A DNA stretch of 64,000 nt from Saccharothrix carnea (GCF_003014735.1 NZ_PYAX01000014.1:1-64000); one strand, 5' to 3'; shown: positions 17,878 to 26,412, counted from the stretch's first letter. The notes: generated by a model from the letters alone, not told the origin. Numbers and translations: made by a program.

Positions 17878-17918
17878 GGCGGGCGCGGGGACGATTCACC
17901 GTCGTCCCCGCGCCCGCC
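17878..17918 (-). terminator. Hairpin terminator
   Basis: A perfect 17-bp GC-rich stem (17878-17894 with 17902-17918) with a 7-base loop lies 20 bases after the stop of the DHA2 exporter gene. The rest of 17729-17938 is the upstream region of the pectate-lyase-like gene; GTTC/GAAC half-sites at 17764-17779 form a weak inverted repeat. Confidence 0.75.
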
Positions 17919-17938
17919 GTCGTGCGGAGTGTCGCGGA

Positions 17939-19387
17939 CTAGTGCGGTGACTCCGCCTTGCCCGCCTTGACCATGAACGAACCGGCCACGGCCACCAGCG
18001 ACAGGACCGCCGCCAGCAGGATCGCCGCGTGCATGCCGCCCATCTCGGCGCCGGTCGTCGCCTCACCGGCACCGGCCAGCTCGGCGGCCCGCGCGCTCAT
18101 CACGCTGACCAGCAACGCCACGCCCGCCGCGGCGGCGAGCTGCTGGGTCGTGCTGAAGATCGCGCTGCCGTGGGAGTACAGCCGCGCGGGCAGCGCGCCC
18201 AGGCCCGACGAGAACAGCGGCGTGAACGAGAACGCCAGGCCCAGGCTCAGCACGAGGTGGAACACCAGCACGAGCGTGGCGGGCGTGGTCGCGTCGAACG
18301 TCGTGGCGAACCACAGCGAGCCGCTGGTGGCGATGGTGCCGACGATGAGCAGGACGCGCGGTCCCACCCGGTCGTACAGGCGGCCGACGAACGGCGACAG
18401 CAGGCCCATCAGCAGGCCACCGGGCAGCAGGAGCAGGCCGGTGGCCAGCGGGTCGAGCGCGAGGACGTTCTGCATGTAGATCGGCAGGATCGTCACCACG
18501 CCGAGCAGCAGGCCCATCATCACCATCATCAGGGCGCTGGCCAGGGTGAACGTGCGGAAGGCGAACGTGCGCAGGTCCAGCAGGGCGCGTTCGTGGCGCT
18601 GCAGCTGGATCTGCCGCAGCACGAACGCCGTGATGCCCAGCACACCCACCGCGAGCGACGCCCACAGCGTGGCGGACGACCCGCCGCCGCTGTGCCCGAT
18701 GCTCGACAGGCCGTAGACCAGGCCGCCGAAGCCGAACACCGACAGCACGACCGACAGCACGTCGATCGGCGCGCTGCTCGCCTCGCCGATGCGAGTCACC
18801 CAGCGCAGGCCCAGCACCAGCGTGGTGAGCGAGATCGGCAGCACGACCCAGAACATGGCGCGCCAGCTGAACAGGTCCAGCAGCACACCCGACACCGTGG
18901 GCCCGATGGCGGGCGCGACGGAGATGACGATGGAGATGTTGCCCATCACCGCGCCGCGGCGGGCCGGCGGCACGAGCGTCATCACGGTCGTCATCAGCAG
19001 CGGCAGCATGATCGCCGTGCCGCTGGCCTGCACCACGCGCGCGGCGAGGAGCACCGGGAAGCCAGGGGCCAGCGCGGCGATCAGGGTCCCCGCGCTGAAC
19101 AGGCCCATCGCCACGCCGTAGAGCACGCGCGTCGACACCCGTTGGATGAGGTAGCCGGTGATCGGGATGACCACCGACATGGTCAGCAGGAAGCCCGCCG
19201 TGAGCCACTGGCCCACGGCGGCGGTCACGTTGAGTTCGGTCAGCAGCACGGGCAGTGCGACGCCCATGATGGTCTCGTTCAGGATGACCACGAACGTGGC
19301 CACGAGCAGCACGCCGATCACGGCGCGGTCGGCGCGGGTGAGCGCGGGCGGCGACGTCACGGCGTCGGACACACCTGCGGAAGTCAT
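17939..19387 (-). CDS. MFS drug exporter, DHA2 (14-TM) family
   Basis: 482 aa. The helix pattern fits the EmrB/QacA type: N-terminal LLVATFVVILNETIMGVALP (motif D1 region), then GQWLTAGFLLTMSVVIPITGYLIQR with motif A after helix 2, and ASGTAIMLPLLMTTVMTLVPPARRG. The ATG at 19387 begins MTSAGVSDAVTSPP. It is a proton-driven exporter of cationic or lipophilic compounds. It is monocistronic with its own terminator; a GAGGT-C-ACCTC palindrome at 19472-19482 lies in the upstream region. Confidence 0.88.
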   Translation of the reverse strand: MTSAGVSDAVTSPPALTRADRAVIGVLLVATFVVILNETIMGVALPVLLTELNVTAAVGQWLTAGFLLTMSVVIPITGYLIQRVSTRVLYGVAMGLFSAGTLIAALAPGFPVLLAARVVQASGTAIMLPLLMTTVMTLVPPARRGAVMGNISIVISVAPAIGPTVSGVLLDLFSWRAMFWVVLPISLTTLVLGLRWVTRIGEASSAPIDVLSVVLSVFGFGGLVYGLSSIGHSGGGSSATLWASLAVGVLGITAFVLRQIQLQRHERALLDLRTFAFRTFTLASALMMVMMGLLLGVVTILPIYMQNVLALDPLATGLLLLPGGLLMGLLSPFVGRLYDRVGPRVLLIVGTIATSGSLWFATTFDATTPATLVLVFHLVLSLGLAFSFTPLFSSGLGALPARLYSHGSAIFSTTQQLAAAAGVALLVSVMSARAAELAGAGEATTGAEMGGMHAAILLAAVLSLVAVAGSFMVKAGKAESPH

Positions 19388-19524
19388 GCGTGGATCCCCC
19401 AGAGGAAAAAGATGGGCGCGCCAAAGAGGCAACGGCGCCCCGAGCACCTCAACCCTACCTCCGGAGGCGGCGAGGTCACCTCACCTTTTCCCTGCGGGCG
19501 AACCCGGGTGGACGCCGGTCAGGC

Positions 19525-19962
19525 TCAGGTCAGGTGCTCGACCGTGACGTCACCCCAGCGCTGCGCGAGGTACTCGGCGACCAGCCTGCGGTGGCAGTGG
19601 TGCGGTTTGTCCTCACTGCACAGCAGGACCGCGTTGTCGACCAGGTCACGTGGGACGGTGTCCTCGACGCCGCGCTGCCGCATCAGGTCCAGGAACCGGC
19701 CCTCGTAGGCCGCCCAGTCGCTGCCGTGCTTCTTGTAGTCGTCCAGCATGGGCTGCGTCGGCGCCAGCTCGGGCCGGTGCGCATAGGACATGCCGCACAG
19801 CTCGCGGACGAAGTAGGCCAAGTCGTCCCGCTTGGCGAAACCGGCCAATTGCGACACGTTGTTGAGGCGCACGTCGACCAGGGTGGTCGCGCCCGACCCG
19901 CGCAACAGGCTGAAGAACCGCTGCGCGGTCTTCTTCGTGAACCCGATGGTGTAGATCCTCAC
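19525..19962 (-). CDS. DUF488-family protein (second copy)
   Basis: 145 aa. DUF488 hallmarks: YTIGFT at the N-terminus, TLVDVRLNNVSQLAGFAKRDDL, and C-terminal LLCSEDKPHHCHRRLVAEYL with a Cys-Glu...Cys-His-Arg cluster. The GTG start overlaps the stop of the upstream DUF488 gene by four bases (GTGA). It is shorter than and divergent from its neighbour, so these are two different DUF488 branches rather than a recent duplication. Last gene of a three-gene operon with a dual-OB protein. Biochemical role of the family is unknown to me. Confidence 0.82.
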   Translation of the reverse strand: MRIYTIGFTKKTAQRFFSLLRGSGATTLVDVRLNNVSQLAGFAKRDDLAYFVRELCGMSYAHRPELAPTQPMLDDYKKHGSDWAAYEGRFLDLMRQRGVEDTVPRDLVDNAVLLCSEDKPHHCHRRLVAEYLAQRWGDVTVEHLT

Positions 19963-20573
19963 ACCTCTGCCGCCCCGTCCTCGCGAAGCTCGTCGTTGAC
20001 GTACGCGATCCGGGACTCCTGCCTGTTCAGCGCCTCGTCGAGCCGTTCGGCCCGCGTGCGGAACAGGTCGTCCTCCAGCAGGCCGAACGCGGCCATGAGG
20101 CGTTCCATCGCCTCCTCGTGGCCCTCGACCCGCCCGTCCGCGTGGATGTGGCCGACCGTGACGCCGTGCTCGGTGAGCACCCGGGCGACGAGAACCGTGC
20201 GGTGGCAGTCCAGTGGTTCGCCCTCGGTGCACATGACCGCGATCCGCTCGACCCGCGCACCACGCAGGACCCGGTCGATCCCGCTGACGAAGTCCGGCGT
20301 CTTGGCCAGCCGCTCGTACTGGACCCGGCCATCGACGTAGCAGCTCGGATCGTCGGTGCGCGCCCCGAGTTCCCTGCCGAGGAAGGCGTACTTGATCCCG
20401 GCGTCGCGCAGGCCGCGTTCGATCGCGCCGCGGTTGAACTGCGGGGTGAACCGGCTGTGCGGGATCGAGCGCACGTCGGCGACGGCCGTGACCTTGTGCC
20501 GGCGCAGCAGCCGCACCAGGTTCGGGAAGTCGTGCACGGAGTGACCGATCGTGAGCACCGGACCGGTCGTCAT
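19959..20573 (-). CDS. DUF488-family protein (first copy)
   Basis: 204 aa. Starts MTTGPVLTIGHSVHDF; shows VTAVADVRSIPHSRFTPQFN and IAVMCTEGEPLDCHRTVLVARV, the full DUF488 signature with two Cys and a His-Arg. A C-terminal helical extension of about 60 residues (EEAMERLMAAFGLLEDDLF onward) is absent from the second copy. The ATG overlaps the end of the dual-OB gene by four bases. Possible roles inferred from the fold and partners include nucleic-acid or nucleotide chemistry; nothing here proves it. Confidence 0.82.
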   Translation of the reverse strand: MTTGPVLTIGHSVHDFPNLVRLLRRHKVTAVADVRSIPHSRFTPQFNRGAIERGLRDAGIKYAFLGRELGARTDDPSCYVDGRVQYERLAKTPDFVSGIDRVLRGARVERIAVMCTEGEPLDCHRTVLVARVLTEHGVTVGHIHADGRVEGHEEAMERLMAAFGLLEDDLFRTRAERLDEALNRQESRIAYVNDELREDGAAEV

Positions 20574-21271
20574 CGCCTGCCACCGGGCCCGCCGCCGGGG
20601 CGCTCGACGATCGCCGCGACCAGCTTGTAGAAGTGGCCCTTGTACTCCTCGCCGAGACTCACCGTCAGCAACGACTCGCCCAGCCGGTACTTGCCGAGCC
20701 CTCTGGCCCGGAATTCCTCTTCGTACACCGGATCGGTCACCTTCAGCGCGTACCCGGAGCCCCCGTGGCCGAACCGGGCCCGGACGGCGGGCAGTTGACT
20801 CTTGCCGTTCGAATAGGCGGGGCTCACCTCTATTGTCACCCCGGCGACTCGGATGAATTTGAGGGAGTCTACCACGCGGTCTTGCAGTTCGACCGGCACG
20901 CGGTCATTGGCGCCGACCACCGTGTGGTCACCGTTGACCCATAAGCTCGCGGGATGTTCCACGAAACCGGATAACTCGTTCCACCCGATCCGACCGACGC
21001 GCCGCCACCGGACCGCGGGGTCGAACAGCCAGTTCTCGCGGTGCACGCCGAACGGCCTCGACTTCACCAGCGGCACCGAGATCAGGTCTCCGACCTGCGG
21101 TTCCACCCCGCCCCCGTAGTGCCGTTCCCGGGCCAGCACCCCGTGGCCGGGCCGGGCGCCGACGGGACGGACCCACTCCGGACCGCCACCGCCGATCACG
21201 ATCCCCGCGACACACCGGCCCTGGTGCTTGCGGGAATTGGCTAAACACACCATCAGCTTGGTCGACGCCAC
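20570..21271 (-). CDS. Dual OB-fold domain-containing protein
   Basis: 233 aa, no signal peptide or membrane segment. The beta-rich, Gly/Val-rich sequence with STKLMVCLANSRKHQGRCVAG at the start and GLGKYRLGESLLTVSLGE near the end resembles the family annotated as dual OB-containing domain, often next to DUF488. OB folds bind nucleic acid or nucleotides. The GTG at 21271 has GGAGG six bases upstream. It heads a tightly overlapping operon with the two DUF488 genes. Assignment is from remembered similarity, not a search. Confidence 0.65.
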   Translation of the reverse strand: MASTKLMVCLANSRKHQGRCVAGIVIGGGGPEWVRPVGARPGHGVLARERHYGGGVEPQVGDLISVPLVKSRPFGVHRENWLFDPAVRWRRVGRIGWNELSGFVEHPASLWVNGDHTVVGANDRVPVELQDRVVDSLKFIRVAGVTIEVSPAYSNGKSQLPAVRARFGHGGSGYALKVTDPVYEEEFRARGLGKYRLGESLLTVSLGEEYKGHFYKLVAAIVERPGGGPGGRR

Positions 21272-21372
21272 GCGCACCCTCCGAAACCACGGATCAGCCG
21301 CCGTCGATGGTAGCGCGGGGCCGGTCACCCGAATTGGCGGTTCGGACTTGCGGAATGGGCAACGAGGAATGC

Positions 21373-21867
21373 TCACCCGAGCACCCGGGCGAGGAACGCG
21401 GCGAGCTTCGACGCGGTCCGGGCGGCCTTCTCCTCCGGGGTGAGCGATTCGTGCAGCCGCGAGCCGGGGCCGGCGTCCTTCTTGCCGCGCAGGTAGAGCG
21501 AGCAGGCCAGGTCGGCGCAGAGGTAGATGCCCACGGAGTTGCCCTGCTGACCGCCGCGCCCCGCCTTGCGCGCGGTCATCAGGGAGATGCCGTCGCCCGG
21601 CTGCGTGGTCAGGCACAGCGAGCACATGGTGCGTCGCGGTTGACCGGCGTGCGGTGTCGCCAGGCGCAGCGCCAGGCCCACCAGGCCGTCGCCGGTCGGC
21701 GTCACCAGGTAGGCCCGCTGCGGTGCGGACGGGTCGCGCCAGCCGAGGAAGTCCAGGTCGTCCCACGGTCGGTCGGCCAGGTCACCCGGCACCGGCAGGC
21801 GCTTGGCCTCGCCCTTGGTGCAGTTGACGAACGACGCGCGGATCTCGCGCTCGGTTACGGGTTCCAC
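21373..21867 (-). CDS. FBP-domain protein (EF-G-binding type, treble-clef zinc finger)
   Basis: 164 aa. The C-terminal half has CSLC (TMCSLCLTTQPGDGISLMTA) and YLCADLACSLYLRGKK, four Cys able to hold one zinc in a treble clef as in the C-terminal domain of FusB-type EF-G-binding proteins. In that family the protein frees EF-G from stalled ribosomes, giving fusidic acid tolerance; actinobacterial members are usually uncharacterised. Start choice is uncertain: GTG 21867 or TTG 21876, neither with a good ribosome binding site. It is divergent from a TetR gene. Confidence 0.75.
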   Translation of the reverse strand: MEPVTEREIRASFVNCTKGEAKRLPVPGDLADRPWDDLDFLGWRDPSAPQRAYLVTPTGDGLVGLALRLATPHAGQPRRTMCSLCLTTQPGDGISLMTARKAGRGGQQGNSVGIYLCADLACSLYLRGKKDAGPGSRLHESLTPEEKAARTASKLAAFLARVLG

Positions 21868-21918
21868 GAGGGCCAAGCTACGTCAGCTAGCCAGAAGCGA
21901 CAAACCATTAAGTGTTAG

Positions 21919-21933
21919 CCTAGGGGGTCTAGG
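21919..21933. promoter_or_regulatory. Candidate TetR operator
   Basis: CCTAG-GGGGT-CTAGG is a perfect 5-5-5 inverted repeat extended by matching flanks (TTA and TCA). It lies 17 bases before the TetR start codon and 52 bases from the divergent FBP-domain gene, a usual place for autoregulation and control of the neighbour. Confidence 0.5.
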
Positions 21934-21949
21934 TTCAGGGAGGGACAAC

Positions 21950-22516
21950 ATGGCACGTGCGGGGCTGACCGTCGAACGCCTGGTCCGCGCGGCGGCCGAG
22001 TTGGCCGACGAGGTCGGCTTCGACAACGTGACCGTCTCGGCGCTCGCGCGGCGGTTCGGGGTCAAGGACGCGAGCCTGTACTCGCACCTGAAGAGCGCCC
22101 AGGACCTGCGGGAGCGGGTGGCCGTCCTGGCGTTGGCCGAACTCGCCGACCGCGCCGCCTCCGCCCTGGCCGGGCGCGCGGGCAAGGACGCCCTGGTCGC
22201 CTTCGCCAACGCCTACCGCGACTACGCCCGGGAGCACCCCGGCCGGTACGCCGCGCTGCGGGTCGACCTGACGCCGGAGATCGCCGCCGCGAGCCGGGCG
22301 GACCGGCACTCCGAGCTGACCAGGGCGATCCTGCGCGGCTACCACCTGCCCGAGCCGGCCGAGACCGACGCCGTGCGCCTGCTGCACAGCACGTTCCACG
22401 GCTTCACGACGCTCGAAGCGGCAGGCGGCTTCAGCCACCACCCGCGCGACACCGACTCCTCGTGGGCCAAGACCCTGGACGCCCTCCACGTCCTGCTCGG
22501 CCACTGGCCGGCGTGA
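21950..22516 (+). CDS. TetR/AcrR-family regulator
   Basis: 188 aa. HTH in residues 8-50 (VRAAAELADEVGFDNVTVSALARRF, KDASLYSHLKSAQDL), followed by a TetR_C_33/WHG-like ligand domain (YRDYAREHPGRYAALR; LLHSTFHGFTTLEAAGGF). AGGGAGGGACAAC precedes the ATG. It is divergent from the FBP-domain gene with a palindrome in between. Ligand unknown. Confidence 0.88.
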   Translation: MARAGLTVERLVRAAAELADEVGFDNVTVSALARRFGVKDASLYSHLKSAQDLRERVAVLALAELADRAASALAGRAGKDALVAFANAYRDYAREHPGRYAALRVDLTPEIAAASRADRHSELTRAILRGYHLPEPAETDAVRLLHSTFHGFTTLEAAGGFSHHPRDTDSSWAKTLDALHVLLGHWPA

Positions 22517-22545
22517 CGCCATAGCTCCACCCGAGAAGATCAAGC

Positions 22546-22556
22546 CGAAACTTTCG
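22546..22556. promoter_or_regulatory. CGAAA-C-TTTCG palindrome, upstream copy
   Basis: Perfect 11-bp palindrome CGAAACTTTCG, 145 bp upstream of the promoter of the DUF4956-VTC-CotH operon. The same motif recurs at 22755 and, with one change, before the xylanase gene at 26413. It matches the CGAAA-N-TTTCG motif I recall from streptomycete xylanase promoters. Confidence 0.55.
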
Positions 22557-22690
22557 ACACGTCGTGACATGGGCAGATTACGGGCCGTAAGGATGCGCCG
22601 TCCGGCCAGAAGGGCGCAAAGTCCGCCGCCAAATGGCCTCTACCAGCGCAGTGTCCACGTTTTGCTACGCGGCAGTACACCGGCAGTTCA

Positions 22691-22765
22691 TTGACTCGAC
22701 ACCCGAGTTCCCCCTATCGTTTCGCACCAGTTCCCGAAAGTTTACCTGAGTATTCGAAAGTTTCG
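22691..22765 (+). promoter_or_regulatory. Promoter and operator of the DUF4956-VTC-CotH operon
   Basis: TTGACT (22691-22696) and TATCGT (22715-22720) with an 18-bp spacer form a good promoter. The perfect palindrome CGAAAGTTTCG lies at 22755-22765 in the transcribed leader, preceded by an incomplete copy CGAAAGTTTAC at 22735-22745. The leader then runs about 80 bases to an AGGAGG before the DUF4956 start. The remainder of 22517-22846 shows no gene. Confidence 0.6.
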
Positions 22766-22846
22766 GCGACCGTCCTGCAGACCCCCGCCAAGAAGCGGGC
22801 GGTGCCCAGCCGATCTCGGCCTGCGGCTGTAGGAGGAACGAACGAG

Positions 22847-23440
22847 ATGTCCCAACTCGTCCTGTTCGCGATAGACATCTGCGCGGTGGTACTGCTCGTG
22901 TTCGGGCTCTACTTCCCACGACACCGCCGCCGCGACCTGGTCGTCGCCTACCTGGGGGTCAACGTCGGCGTGCTCGCCGTCGCGAGCGCGTTGAGCACCA
23001 GCAACACCGGCGCCGGCATCGGGCTCGGCATGGCGCTGTTCGGCGTGCTGTCGATCATCCGCCTGCGCTCGACGGAACTGGACCAGCACGAGGTCGCGTA
23101 CTACTTCTCGGCCCTCGCGCTGGGCCTGCTCGGCGCGTTGAGCACGACCTCGCTGTGGCTCAACGGCGGCCTGATGGGCCTCATCGTCGTGGTGATGTTC
23201 CTGGGCGACAACCGGAAGCTGTTCCGGCACTACCGGCACCAGGTCCTGGTGCTCGACTCGGCCGTCACCGACCACGTCGCGCTCGTCGCGCACCTGGAAC
23301 AGCTGCTCGACGCCAGGGTCCACGCGGTCACTGTGCAGCGGCTCGACCTGGTCAACGAGACCACGGTCGTCGACGTGCGGTACGCGGTGACCGAACGCGC
23401 CCTGACCGCCGCGCCCGCGCACTCCGGGGCGCGCCGATGA
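22847..23440 (+). CDS. DUF4956 membrane protein
   Basis: 197 aa. Three to four transmembrane helices in the first 120 residues (LVLFAIDICAVVLLVFGLYF; VGVLAVASAL; LGLLGALSTTSL; GGLMGLIVVVMFLGD), with IRLRSTELDQHEVAYYFSAL between them, and a cytoplasmic C-terminal domain. AGGAGG lies 10 bases before the ATG. First gene of an operon with a VTC-domain protein and a secreted CotH-kinase protein; this trio recurs in many bacteria. Role unknown, perhaps scaffold or ion-linked partner of the VTC protein. Confidence 0.85.
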   Translation: MSQLVLFAIDICAVVLLVFGLYFPRHRRRDLVVAYLGVNVGVLAVASALSTSNTGAGIGLGMALFGVLSIIRLRSTELDQHEVAYYFSALALGLLGALSTTSLWLNGGLMGLIVVVMFLGDNRKLFRHYRHQVLVLDSAVTDHVALVAHLEQLLDARVHAVTVQRLDLVNETTVVDVRYAVTERALTAAPAHSGARR

Positions 23441-24273
23441 CCGCGACGACGGTGCACGTGCCCGCCCTGGCCCGGATGGCACCGGTCGGGCTGGCGGAAC
23501 TGGTCGACCGGGCCGCGCTGCAGACCAGGGTGGACCGCAAGTACCTGGTACCGGCCGAGGCGCTGCCGCTCCTGCTGGAGCAGCTCGCGCCGCACGCACG
23601 GGTGCTGGACATCGACGGCGAGCGGACGTTCCGCTACCGATCGGTCTACTTCGACACCCCGCGGCTGGTCAGCTACCACTCCGCGGCCTACCGCAGGCGT
23701 CGTCGGTTCAAGGTGCGCACCCGCACCTACCTCGACTCCGCCGAGTGCTGGCTGGAGGTCAAGATCAGCGGCGCGCGGGGCAGCATCACCAAGCACCGCC
23801 TGCCGTACCACCCGGACGACCGCGACACCGTCCGCCCGGGACGCCGGTTCGTCGACGAGGCGCTCGCCCGCGAGTCGATCGCGCCCGACACCGACGGCTC
23901 CTTCGACCCCGTCCTGGTCACCGACTACCAGCGGACCACGTTGCTGCTTCCGGAGTCCGCGAGCCGGGTCACCATCGACACCGCGCTGTCCTGGCGGCAC
24001 GACGACGCCGCGCTGCGGCTGTCCGGCCTGGCCGTGATCGAGACCAAGACCGCGTCGGCCGCCTCACCGGTCGACCGCGTGCTGTGGCAGCGGGGGGTGC
24101 GGCCCGCCCGGATCTCCAAGTACGCCACGGGGTTGGCCGCGCTCCGCGTGGACCTGCCCGACGCGCCCTGGCGACGGACCCTGCGCCGTCACTTCCGCGG
24201 CACCACGTCGTCGGTGGGCCCGGTACCGACCACCCCGTCCCACCGACCCGAACAGGAGGCATCGTGCGTTTGA
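23437..24273 (+). CDS. VTC/polyphosphate-polymerase domain protein
   Basis: 278 aa. The triphosphate-tunnel-type VTC fold is indicated by RVDRKYLVP, RYRSVYFDTP, RRRRFKVRTRTYLD, CWLEVKI and VIETKT, giving the alternating basic and acidic residues that hold phosphate chains and metal. In yeast VTC4 this domain makes polyphosphate from ATP; bacterial members near CotH are uncharacterised. The ATG overlaps the DUF4956 stop by four bases, and the stop overlaps the CotH start by ten bases, so the three are coupled. Confidence 0.85.
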   Translation: MTATTVHVPALARMAPVGLAELVDRAALQTRVDRKYLVPAEALPLLLEQLAPHARVLDIDGERTFRYRSVYFDTPRLVSYHSAAYRRRRRFKVRTRTYLDSAECWLEVKISGARGSITKHRLPYHPDDRDTVRPGRRFVDEALARESIAPDTDGSFDPVLVTDYQRTTLLLPESASRVTIDTALSWRHDDAALRLSGLAVIETKTASAASPVDRVLWQRGVRPARISKYATGLAALRVDLPDAPWRRTLRRHFRGTTSSVGPVPTTPSHRPEQEASCV

Positions 24274-26321
24274 CCCCCCGCAGCAACGGCGCCGCGGCGA
24301 AAACCCACCGGTCCCACGTGCTCGCCGTCTCCGCCGTGCTCCTCACCGGACTGCTCGTCCCGTTGTCGGCCGGCGCCGAACCCTCCTCCCCCGGCAGCAC
24401 GGCCGCGGCCGATGCCATCGCCGCCGCGGCGGCAGCCGAAGACCTGGTCGGCGACATCACGTTCTCCGTGCCCAGCGGCACGTTCCAGGGCCAGGTGTCG
24501 GTGTCGCTGAGCACCGCGATCGCCGGCGCCCAGATCCGCTACACCACCAACGGCCAGTTGCCCAACGCCCAGTCGACGCTCTACCAGGGCTCACCGCTGC
24601 GGTTCACCGGCACCACGCAGCTGCGCGCGCAGGCCTTCGTGAACCAGGCCGCGTCCGGACGGCCCGGAACGGCGATGTACGTCGCCCGTGAAGCCACCAC
24701 CACGGCGCACGACCTACCCGTCGTGATGATCGACTCGTACGCCGCGGGCAAGCCCCAGCGCGAGTACTTCAACGCCGCCACCATGGTCTTCGAACCGCAG
24801 GCGGGCGGCACGACCTCGTTGGCCGCCGCACCCGCGGTCGCCACCCGCGCCGGGTTCCGGCTGCGCGGCCAGTCGTCGGCCTCGTTCGAGAAGACGCCGT
24901 ACCGCCTGGAGTTCTGGGACAACGGGGGCGACGACGCCGACTACCCGGTGCTCGGCATGCCCGCCGACTCCGACTGGGTGCTGCGCGGCCCGTTCACCGA
25001 CAAGTCCCTGATCCGCGAGGCGTTCATCTACGACCTCGGCCGCGAGATGGGGCTCAAGGCGCCGCGCTACAAGTTCGTCGAGTTCTACCTCAACACCGAC
25101 GCGAGCGCGGTCGGCTCGGCCGACTACATGGGCGTCTACATGATGGTCGAGACGATCAAGAACTCGAAGAACCGGCTCGACCTCAAGGGCCTGGACGAGG
25201 ACGACACGACGCTGCCGACGATCCAGGGCGGGTACATCTTCAAGTTCGAGTGGATGGCCGCCGAGGAGCCGACGCTGCCGTGCACCGGGCCGGCGAACAC
25301 CTGCTGGAACTACCTGGAGGTGGCCGACCCCGACCCGCTGAACACCCAGCAGCGCGACTGGTTGCGCGGGCACGTCCAGGAGTTCCACGACGTGCTGCGG
25401 GCACCGAACTTCGCCGACCCGACCACCGGGTACCAGAAGTACGTCGACGTGCCGTCGTTCATCGACCACATGATCCTCAACGAGTTGAGCCGCGGCATGG
25501 ACGCCTACATCCGCAGCGCGCACTTCTACAAGGACCGGGACAGCAAGATCTTCGCCGGGCCGCTGTGGGACTTCGACCTCACGTTCGGCGTTGGCGGGTA
25601 CTTCCAGAACGACCAGGTCTCCGGCTGGCAGCACCAGCAGACCCGGCAGCCGCTGGCCAACGACTGGTACACCCAGCTCCTGCGCGACCCGGCGTTCGTC
25701 AACCAGACCAAGTCGCGCTGGCAGTCGTTGCGGCGCGGCCTGCTCTCCGATTCCGCGCTGGCCGGTCGGATCGACGCGCTGTCCCGGCCGCTGACCAACG
25801 GCGCTCAACGCAACTTCCAGCGCTGGCCGAACCTGAGCTCGGCCACAGTCGGCTTCTTCCGCACCCCGACCGCGCCCACGTGGCAGGGCCAGGTGCAGGC
25901 GATGCGGGACTGGATGCAGCGCCGCATCACGTGGCTCGACTCCGCCTCCGGCTGGGGAGGTTCGACCACACCGACGTCCACCACGACGACAACAACAACC
26001 ACCACCACTCCGCCTGTCGGGGCACGGTGTTCGGCGACGTACACGGTGGTCAACCAGTGGCAGGGCGGGTTCCAGGGCGAGGTCCGCGTCACCGCCGGCA
26101 CGTCGGCCATCAGCAACTGGACCGTGTCGTGGACCTACGCCAACGGTGAGACGGTCACGCAGGCGTGGAACGCGACCGTCACCAGCCAGGGCTCCACGGT
26201 CACCGCCCGCAACGCCGCGCACAACGGCTCGGTCGGCGCGGGCGCCAGTGCCACGTTCGGGTTCCTCGGGTCGTCCACCGGGTCGCCCGGCGCGCCGGTG
26301 CTCACCTGCACCGCGGGCTGA
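24264..26321 (+). CDS. Secreted CotH-kinase-family protein with C-terminal CBM2
   Basis: 685 aa. Signal peptide to about residue 38; a chitobiase-C-terminal-like domain (about 60-130, with YTTNGQLPNAQSTLYQG); a CotH domain (about 150-570, with RLRGQSSASFEKTPYRLEFW, GMPADSDWVLRGPFTDKSLI, IFAGPLWDFDLTFGVGG); a Thr-rich linker; and a CBM2 (about 588-685, CSATYTVVNQWQGGFQGEV). CotH proteins are atypical protein kinases; the DFD in WDFDLTFG fits the metal-binding site. The CBM2 implies attachment to cellulose or chitin. GTG start with AGGAGG six bases upstream. Confidence 0.87.
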   Translation: MRLTPRSNGAAAKTHRSHVLAVSAVLLTGLLVPLSAGAEPSSPGSTAAADAIAAAAAAEDLVGDITFSVPSGTFQGQVSVSLSTAIAGAQIRYTTNGQLPNAQSTLYQGSPLRFTGTTQLRAQAFVNQAASGRPGTAMYVAREATTTAHDLPVVMIDSYAAGKPQREYFNAATMVFEPQAGGTTSLAAAPAVATRAGFRLRGQSSASFEKTPYRLEFWDNGGDDADYPVLGMPADSDWVLRGPFTDKSLIREAFIYDLGREMGLKAPRYKFVEFYLNTDASAVGSADYMGVYMMVETIKNSKNRLDLKGLDEDDTTLPTIQGGYIFKFEWMAAEEPTLPCTGPANTCWNYLEVADPDPLNTQQRDWLRGHVQEFHDVLRAPNFADPTTGYQKYVDVPSFIDHMILNELSRGMDAYIRSAHFYKDRDSKIFAGPLWDFDLTFGVGGYFQNDQVSGWQHQQTRQPLANDWYTQLLRDPAFVNQTKSRWQSLRRGLLSDSALAGRIDALSRPLTNGAQRNFQRWPNLSSATVGFFRTPTAPTWQGQVQAMRDWMQRRITWLDSASGWGGSTTPTSTTTTTTTTTTPPVGARCSATYTVVNQWQGGFQGEVRVTAGTSAISNWTVSWTYANGETVTQAWNATVTSQGSTVTARNAAHNGSVGAGASATFGFLGSSTGSPGAPVLTCTAG

Positions 26322-26334
26322 GGCCCGGCGGACG

Positions 26335-26372
26335 CGCGTGCCCGGCACCACCCCCGCGGTGCCGGGCACGCG
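26335..26372 (+). terminator. Hairpin terminator
   Basis: A perfect 15-bp stem (26335-26349 with 26358-26372) lies 14 bases after the CotH stop codon and ends the DUF4956-VTC-CotH transcript before the xylanase promoter. Confidence 0.75.
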
Positions 26373-26412
26373 GCCGTTTCGGTGAACCCGTTCCGGCCCG
26401 GCGTATTCGACC

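Noticed and set aside
18029..19708. 559-codon plus-strand open frame rich in His, Gln and Arg
   Set aside because: Antisense shadow of the DHA2 exporter; composition and lack of motifs show it is not coding.
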